Part shown: positions 12,633-16,743 of the stretch, piece after piece
Layout of the letters: each line of letters opens with the position of its first letter
How positions within the stretch are numbered: position 1 is the first letter of the stretch
NCBI GenBank assembly: GCA_051005875.1
Contig: JBPCIX010000032.1
Span: 1 to 16,743 of the forward strand
Origin: JBPCIX01 sp051005875
GTDB lineage: Bacteria > Actinomycetota > CADDZG01 > JAHWKV01
DNA length: 16,743 nt
Reading direction: 5' to 3'
Made by a program: the position numbers and the translations under genes
The notes under the pieces: generated by a model
What the model was told of the DNA's origin: nothing
Seen by the model: only the letters and a program-made list of their open reading frames with translations
Databases searched by the model: none

Positions 12633-13514
12633 TTACCCTTCGTAGGCTTTGGTTAGTTCGGCAATGTCAAACTTCTTCATCTGCAGAAACGCCTGCGTGA
12701 CCCTTGCGATCTGGCTCTCTGTGCCGTTGCTAAGCATCTCGTCCATCGCCCCCGGGACGATCTGCCACGAAACGCCGAATTTGTCCTTTAGCCATCCGCA
12801 TTGCTCAGACTCCGCAACGGCGGAAAGAGCATTCCAGTAGCGATCGATTTCTTCCTGTGAATCACACTTCACGATGAATGAGATGGCTTCGTTAAAACCA
12901 AAGCCATGGTTGTGGGCGCTGTCCATGGCCGAAAATTCATAGCCCTCTAGTTCAAAGCCGGCGTACTTAATGGTCCCCTCCTTGTCCGGCCCTTCCCCCT
13001 TCTCGTAGCGCATGGTGTGGAGAATCTTGGAATCGGGAAATATGGACAGGTAAAAGTTCACGGCCTCTTCAGCCTTTCCGCATACCGGGCCGGTGAACAT
13101 CAAGGTAGGAACAATTTTTTGCTTGATCTCGCGGTCGCCGACATGCATGATCTGCCACGCAAGTCCGTACTTGTCATCGGTCCAGCCGTAGCGTTCGCTG
13201 AACGGGTAAGAGTCGAGCGGCATTAAGGCTTTGCCGCCTTCGGAAAGAACGCCCCAGAGCTCGTCGACTTCAGCCTTGTCATTGCAGGCTATTAGGAACG
13301 ACGTGGACGGGTTGAACTTAAACAGCGGGCCGGCGCTAATTGCCATGAACGGCTGTCGGGCGAGCTCGAACGAGACGATGTCGCAATCACCCGAGGGGGT
13401 GTCGTGAATAGTCGATACATTGTTGATCACCGAATTCTTGACCATCTTTGCGTACGTTTCTGCCGCTTCCACTGCTTGGTTGTCGTACCAGAGATGAGGA
13501 GTGATTTTGTGCAT
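12633..13514 (-). CDS. Two-domain PhnB-like VOC protein
   Basis: This 293-residue protein has two repeats of the PhnB/3-demethylubiquinone-9 3-methyltransferase-like vicinal-oxygen-chelate fold. The first, residues 1-135, runs from ITPHLWYDNQAVEAAETYAK to DKYGLAWQIMHV. The second, about 140-290, runs from IVPTLMFTGPVCGKAEEAVN through NEAISFIVKC to DKFGVSWQIVPG. Both keep the paired DKxGxxWQI ending typical of the group. Reaction unknown; the annotated methyltransferase name in this family is historical. ATG 13514 is chosen because AAGGAGG precedes it by five bases; an upstream in-frame GTG is less likely. Confidence 0.88.
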   Translation of the reverse strand: MHKITPHLWYDNQAVEAAETYAKMVKNSVINNVSTIHDTPSGDCDIVSFELARQPFMAISAGPLFKFNPSTSFLIACNDKAEVDELWGVLSEGGKALMPLDSYPFSERYGWTDDKYGLAWQIMHVGDREIKQKIVPTLMFTGPVCGKAEEAVNFYLSIFPDSKILHTMRYEKGEGPDKEGTIKYAGFELEGYEFSAMDSAHNHGFGFNEAISFIVKCDSQEEIDRYWNALSAVAESEQCGWLKDKFGVSWQIVPGAMDEMLSNGTESQIARVTQAFLQMKKFDIAELTKAYEG

Positions 13515-13702
13515 CTGGGCCTCCTTATTCACGTGGCTCGAAGTTCACGGAAATCCGGTTTCAGACTAACTCTTTCCCAAACCAACGCCATTGAAAGCGC
13601 ATTGACGGACCGATCATCCGAGGATGTGGGGACCTTGACGCTCTGCAGGATTCATTCAGATTTGGCTATCATCGGATCCTTGTCCGAAGCTAAGGAGCAT
13701 AA

Positions 13703-14239
13703 ATGGGATCTGAGACGTCGAGAATGTTGTCCTTGGGGAGCGCGCTGCCCGAATTTAAGTTGCCGGACCCTGAGGGTAAAGTGCACAGTTCGGCTGACTT
13801 CGCCTCGGCGCCGGGGCTGCTGGTCATGTTCATAAGCAATCACTGCCCTTACGTTACTTTCATCGCATCCACGCTTGCGGAGGTCACGGCCGATTTTCAA
13901 AGCAGAGGCCTGCCGGTCTTGGGAATCAACAGCACATCCGCCACTAACCCTGAGGATGCGGTCGAAAAGATGCCGGAAGAAATTGCGCTGCGCGGCTATA
14001 CGTTCCCGTACTTGGTCGACGAAGACCAAAGCGTAGCGAAGGCTTTTATGGCGTATGCAACGCCTGAGTTCTTCCTATTCGACGGCGAACGAAAGCTCGT
14101 TTATCACGGTCAGTTTGACCATGCCCGGCCCCGCCGGAACGTTCCCGTTACCGGGGAGCACTTAAAGGGGGCGGTGATCAACTCCTTGACGGCCAACCAA
14201 TTCCGGACAAGCAGCTTCCCGGTGGCGGCTGCGGCATAG
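13703..14239 (+). CDS. Thioredoxin-fold (AhpC/TSA-like) protein with a frameshifted C-terminus
   Basis: This 178-residue protein has the thioredoxin/peroxiredoxin fold: FKLPDPEGKVHSSADF, then LVMFISNHCPYV with a single Cys (C48, CPYV, no CxxC), AKAFMAYATPEFFLFD and LVYHGQFDHARP. The family normally ends with a QPxP...GC.I.W block. Here that block exists in the other frame (DGQPIPDKQLPGGGCGIEW... to a TGA at 14278-14280). A one-base deletion near 14183-14188 (AACTCCTTGAC) sends the read-out into a short unrelated tail. It is either a sequencing error or a real truncation. TAAGGAG precedes the ATG. Confidence 0.8.
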   Translation: MGSETSRMLSLGSALPEFKLPDPEGKVHSSADFASAPGLLVMFISNHCPYVTFIASTLAEVTADFQSRGLPVLGINSTSATNPEDAVEKMPEEIALRGYTFPYLVDEDQSVAKAFMAYATPEFFLFDGERKLVYHGQFDHARPRRNVPVTGEHLKGAVINSLTANQFRTSSFPVAAAA

Positions 14240-14367
14240 AATGGATCCCCGGCGCCGAACCCGCCTACCTCACCGGCTGAACCACTAGCCGGCCCCAGCC
14301 TGATGGATTAGGGGATCATCCATTTCGATCGATATCCTAGGTTTTCGGAAGCGGTAGATTCGCATTG

Positions 14368-14583
14368 CTATTGGGCGTTACGGGCAACCGCCGCACGAAT
14401 GAGATCCTTCAAAGGGGCCTCGTTGATTTTCTCGCCCTCTCGCCAGTCAATGGCTCTCATGAATTTGGCATCGAGTCCCCCGTTAAACAGGCCGGCGGGG
14501 TCCTCTAGCGAAGCTCCCTTGAAAAAGTGCAGCTTGACGTGATCCTTGAATGCTCCGCCCGAGAAAAGATTTCCGTAAGAACA
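14368..14583 (-). pseudogene. DUF1801 family gene remnant, 3' end
   Basis: Minus-strand translation ends with GAFKDHVKLHFFKGASLEDP, then AGLFNGGLD, AIDWREGEKINEAPLKDLIR and AAVARNAQ before the stop at 14368-14370. That is the C-terminal half of a DUF1801 protein. Upstream of about 14583 the homology stops and the sequence becomes the start of an unrelated gene on the other strand. There is no start codon with a ribosome-binding site that would make the fragment a gene. Confidence 0.72.
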
Positions 14584-14599
14584 GGTTAATGCGGAGGGG

Positions 14600-14919
14600 T
14601 TTCTGCTTTTCGCTGATCCCTTGCATGCCGGCCACGATCCGGGGCCGGGGATGCCGGAGCGGCCCTCCCGGGTTGACGTTTGCCTGGAGGCGATCCAAAA
14701 AGCGAATCTGACCTTTACTACGGCCGAGGCGACGCCTGCTTCGCACCAAGACCCCTTAAAGGTCCATTCGCCTGAGTATCTGAAACGCCTCACGGACGTG
14801 TGCGCCCGAGGCGGCGGCTGGATGGACGCCGACACTCCCGCCGGGCCCAATTCCTTTGAAGTTGCCGCCCGCGCCGCAGGCGCCTGCTGCACAGCGGTGG
14901 ACAGCACACTGCTCAGCGG
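14600..14919 (+). pseudogene. Histone-deacetylase/AcuC family gene remnant, 5' end
   Basis: Plus-strand reading gives FLLFADPLHAGHDPGPGMPE, then RPSRV, KVHSPEYLKRL and GGGWMDADTPAGPNSFEVAA, the N-terminal third of a class II histone deacetylase-like/acetoin utilisation amidohydrolase. About 105 residues remain of an expected 300 or more, and the zinc-binding region is absent. Homology starts without a proper ATG and ends near 14919, where the stop codon of another fragment on the opposite strand lies. Confidence 0.72.
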
Positions 14920-15063
14920 ATTCCGCACCGGGATTCGATTTTTTGGGCGACGCGATGGGCATCGCGTCCGACGCCGTGGATCGGCTCCGAGAAGACCGAA
15001 TAGAGGAACTTCAGACCGATGAAGTAAAGGCCGGGCTCCGACTCGACTATTCCGCCCTTGAGA
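14913..15063 (-). pseudogene. FAD-dependent oxidoreductase gene remnant, 3' end
   Basis: Minus-strand translation gives GPVLKGGIVESEPGLYFIGL, then KFLYSVFSEPIHGVGRDAHR and VAQKIESRCGIR before a TGA at 14913-14915. This is the C-terminal FAD-contact segment of flavin-dependent monooxygenase/pyridine nucleotide-disulphide-like proteins (EPGLYFxGL ... GVGRDAxxVA). The rest of the gene is missing. The upstream end overlaps, in another frame, the last codons of the four-TM protein gene. Confidence 0.72.
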
Positions 15064-15457
15064 ACGGGTCCTTGAGGGCGAGGGCGGCTGCTCCGAAAAG
15101 TAGCAAGGTCAGAACCGCCAGCATTGGAATCTCAACCGATGGGTTGCCCCCTAGATTGCGGCCGAGGCCGTGGGAGATGGTATGGGCAGCCGAGCCGGCG
15201 CCCACCCCGGCCAGGGCGACGCCTAAGGCGGCTGCTCGCGGGGCCATGAGCGCCAACAGCAGAACGACCCCTAGCCCCACCATGAATGCGCCGATGTCCT
15301 GAAGGAAATGCTGGTTGTAAGGCTCGAATGTAGCTGCAGTTTCAAAGAACGATTTGGGCGCAACCATTGCCCAAAGACCGGAGCCGAGAAAAACGGCTAC
15401 GCCGATGAAACCCACCACTTTGGGGAAAAGTCTCTTGCTTTGTGCGCCGGTCTCCAT
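15047..15457 (-). CDS. Small four-TM membrane protein (DUF4345-like)
   Basis: This 136-residue protein has four hydrophobic segments at about residues 14-32, 52-73, 76-99 and 109-129, separated by short loops. The loop FFETAATFEPYNQHFLQDIGAFMVGLG is typical of small DUF4345-like bacterial membrane proteins. Function unknown. ATG 15457 is preceded by AAAGGA at about 8 bases; longer in-frame readings upstream lack homology. The C-terminal DPFSRAE may be altered, since an unrelated gene fragment abuts exactly there. It is 192 bases downstream of the aquaporin gene. Confidence 0.72.
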   Translation of the reverse strand: METGAQSKRLFPKVVGFIGVAVFLGSGLWAMVAPKSFFETAATFEPYNQHFLQDIGAFMVGLGVVLLLALMAPRAAALGVALAGVGAGSAAHTISHGLGRNLGGNPSVEIPMLAVLTLLLFGAAALALKDPFSRAE

Positions 15458-15649
15458 CCCTAGTTCCTTTCGTCGAATTCGATACAACCCCCTCACAGTT
15501 GTCGCGCTAACGATAAAGGGATCAACCATGCTCTTGGCTAGGGCAGAAAGCCGCCCGCCTGGATCTCGTAAAGTCGGCACTTCACGCCGCCGCTGCGGGG
15601 TTCGATTAGTTCCGCCACTGTAGTTCGTACAGCGATTAAGCAAATGGCA

Positions 15650-16714
15650 TTACTCGCCGGAAGCTGAAGATGGTGGCTCCGGCGGGGCCGGAGGCGGCGG
15701 TGCGGGGGCCGGCGGGGCCGGAGGCGGCGGTGCGGGGGCTGGCGGTGGAGGAGGAGGCGGTGGAGGCGCTGATCGAGTGGTGGCCTCTGACTCTGGGGGT
15801 GCCGTCGAGTGTGACGGCGGGGGAGGCGTCATGGGCGAGGGATCGCCGGCGGGCTTTGGCGGCCCGGGGGGAACCATAGGCGAAGGCGTGTCCCGCCATT
15901 CACCCTCATCGATCGCATCGTCCGCATCGTCCTCGAAATCAGCTTCATCTTGGGCAACTTTTTCTGCGGCGGCTATTTCGGCTAAGGATTCTTCGGGCAG
16001 CTGATCTGTCAAGAAAAATGATTCATAAAGCAGTGACGCAAGCAGGGCGCCCACGATCGGGCCGGCCACCCAAACAAGCGAGTTTGCAAACTGACCCGAG
16101 GCCAAAGCCGGACCAAACCAACGAGCCGGATTCATCGCGGCCCCCGTAAAGGGCCCTCCAATAAGAATGCCGGCGGTCACCGTCAGGCCAATAGCTATCG
16201 GCGCTATATTTTTTGGGCCGTGGCGATCCACTGCAGTTCCCCAGATCACAAACGTGAGAATGAAGGTCAAAATAATCTCGATGGAAAGGCCCTGCATGAC
16301 CTTGACCCCCGGGCCAAGTGCGTTAACACCCACGCCTGTTTGGCTGACGGCGGCCTCGAGGAACAGGCCCTTAATCAGAAATGCCGCAGCGATCCCTCCG
16401 AGCAGCTGAGCCCCGATATAGCCGGCCATGTCTTTCGCCGAGATTCTGCCGGTAACAAAAAACGCAAGGCTGACTGCCGGGTTAGCGTGACCACCCGATA
16501 TGCGACCGATTGCGGCGAGTGCCACCGTAAGAGCGAGACCAGTTGCGAGGGCGATGCCCAGTGGTCCAAAACTGTCCCGAACCAAAACAACGGCAAGCTG
16601 CTGGTCGGCGACAATAGCTCCGACGCCTGCGAACACCAAAAAGAAGGTGGCTAAAAACTCGGCAAGGTACCTTCTCAATGTTTCCCCTTTCCTAGGGTGT
16701 TTGAGCTCTGGCAT
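15650..16714 (-). CDS. Aquaporin-family (MIP) channel with acidic and polyproline tail
   Basis: This 354-residue protein has six hydrophobic segments and both NPA boxes (GGHANPAVS, N78; TGAAMNPARWFGP, N195) in its first 237 residues. By eye against E. coli AqpZ, the selectivity-filter positions read T58, I183, A192, R198, in place of Phe, His, Thr, Arg. The missing His and Phe suggest a wider pore than a strict water channel, and Ile at this place recalls archaeal AqpM. Residues 238-272 are acidic (EESLAEIAAAEKVAQDEADF), then about 80 residues are Pro-rich with runs of up to nine Pro. Such a tail is unusual. The first ATG lacks a ribosome-binding site; a TTG at 16678 after AAAGGGG would start eleven residues later. 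Confidence 0.88.
   Translation of the reverse strand: MPELKHPRKGETLRRYLAEFLATFFLVFAGVGAIVADQQLAVVLVRDSFGPLGIALATGLALTVALAAIGRISGGHANPAVSLAFFVTGRISAKDMAGYIGAQLLGGIAAAFLIKGLFLEAAVSQTGVGVNALGPGVKVMQGLSIEIILTFILTFVIWGTAVDRHGPKNIAPIAIGLTVTAGILIGGPFTGAAMNPARWFGPALASGQFANSLVWVAGPIVGALLASLLYESFFLTDQLPEESLAEIAAAEKVAQDEADFEDDADDAIDEGEWRDTPSPMVPPGPPKPAGDPSPMTPPPPSHSTAPPESEATTRSAPPPPPPPPPAPAPPPPAPPAPAPPPPAPPEPPSSASGE
15679..15739. repeat. 30-bp tandem repeat in the aquaporin tail
   Basis: A 30-bp unit beginning CCGGCGGGGCCGGAGG occurs twice back to back (period 30, from 15679 and 15709) and is continued by degenerate GGC/GGT-rich sequence to about 15770. On the minus strand each unit encodes ten residues of the APAPPPPAPP type, so the proline tail was at least partly built by slippage. 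Confidence 0.8.
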
Positions 16715-16743
16715 AAATCCAGCAGCGCGGCAAACAGTATCTT

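Noticed and set aside
15550..15620. tRNA-like stretch with a CTCGTAA loop, TTCGATT and a CCGCCA end
   Set aside because: The T-loop has no pairing stem (CGGGG against AGTTC), no 5' acceptor partner for TTCCGCC exists upstream, and the anticodon stem is poor. At most it is a decayed fragment, which I cannot support.

Overview
The window is a moderately high-GC fragment that looks like a chromosomal piece of an uncultured, free-living member of the Actinomycetota. The main reasons are a SepH-type septation protein, a small CxxC protein of a type I associate with actinobacteria, a DUF2203 gene, a VapBC pair, and several starts preceded by TANNNT boxes at the spacing expected for leaderless transcripts. 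I cannot resolve the class. I see no integrase, transposase, phage gene, rRNA, confident tRNA or CRISPR array.

Layout. Positions 1-238 hold a structured leader with a 22-C run ahead of a secreted, tail-anchored CAP/SCP protein (239-1195, +). Converging on it is a minus-strand pair, a metallophosphoesterase followed by a long-chain acyl-CoA synthetase (3818-1121). A small cyclic-nucleotide-binding-fold protein (+) is divergent from that pair. From 9649 down to 4297 runs a long minus-strand block: an endonuclease IV-like/LigD-polymerase fusion, trpD, a one-TM protein, a CxxC mini-protein, SepH and a membrane-anchored helical protein. This block mixes DNA repair, tryptophan synthesis and cell division.

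Upstream of the fusion lies a long imperfect inverted repeat (9716-9862). After it comes a metal-sensing module: a MerR regulator with a textbook MerR promoter (20-bp spacer, apparently leaderless) overlapping a gene for a cysteine-rich, metallothionein-like peptide. The last codons of merR are eight tandem 15-bp copies of what looks like the small gene's own ribosome-binding site plus start codon. In seven of them the ATG is followed at once by TAG.

The right part (10.7-15.1 kb) is accessory. It has a frameshifted metE remnant, a cupin, VapBC, DUF2203, a two-domain PhnB/VOC protein and a thioredoxin-fold protein with a frameshifted C-terminus. It also has a graveyard (14368-15063) where ends of three unrelated genes (DUF1801, histone-deacetylase family, FAD oxidoreductase) are stitched together. 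The window ends with a four-TM protein and an aquaporin-family channel with an unusual acidic and polyproline tail.

The candidates most worth following are the AP endonuclease/PolDom fusion and the start-stop tandem repeat between merR and the Cys-rich gene. All family assignments come from reading the sequence by eye, without database searches.
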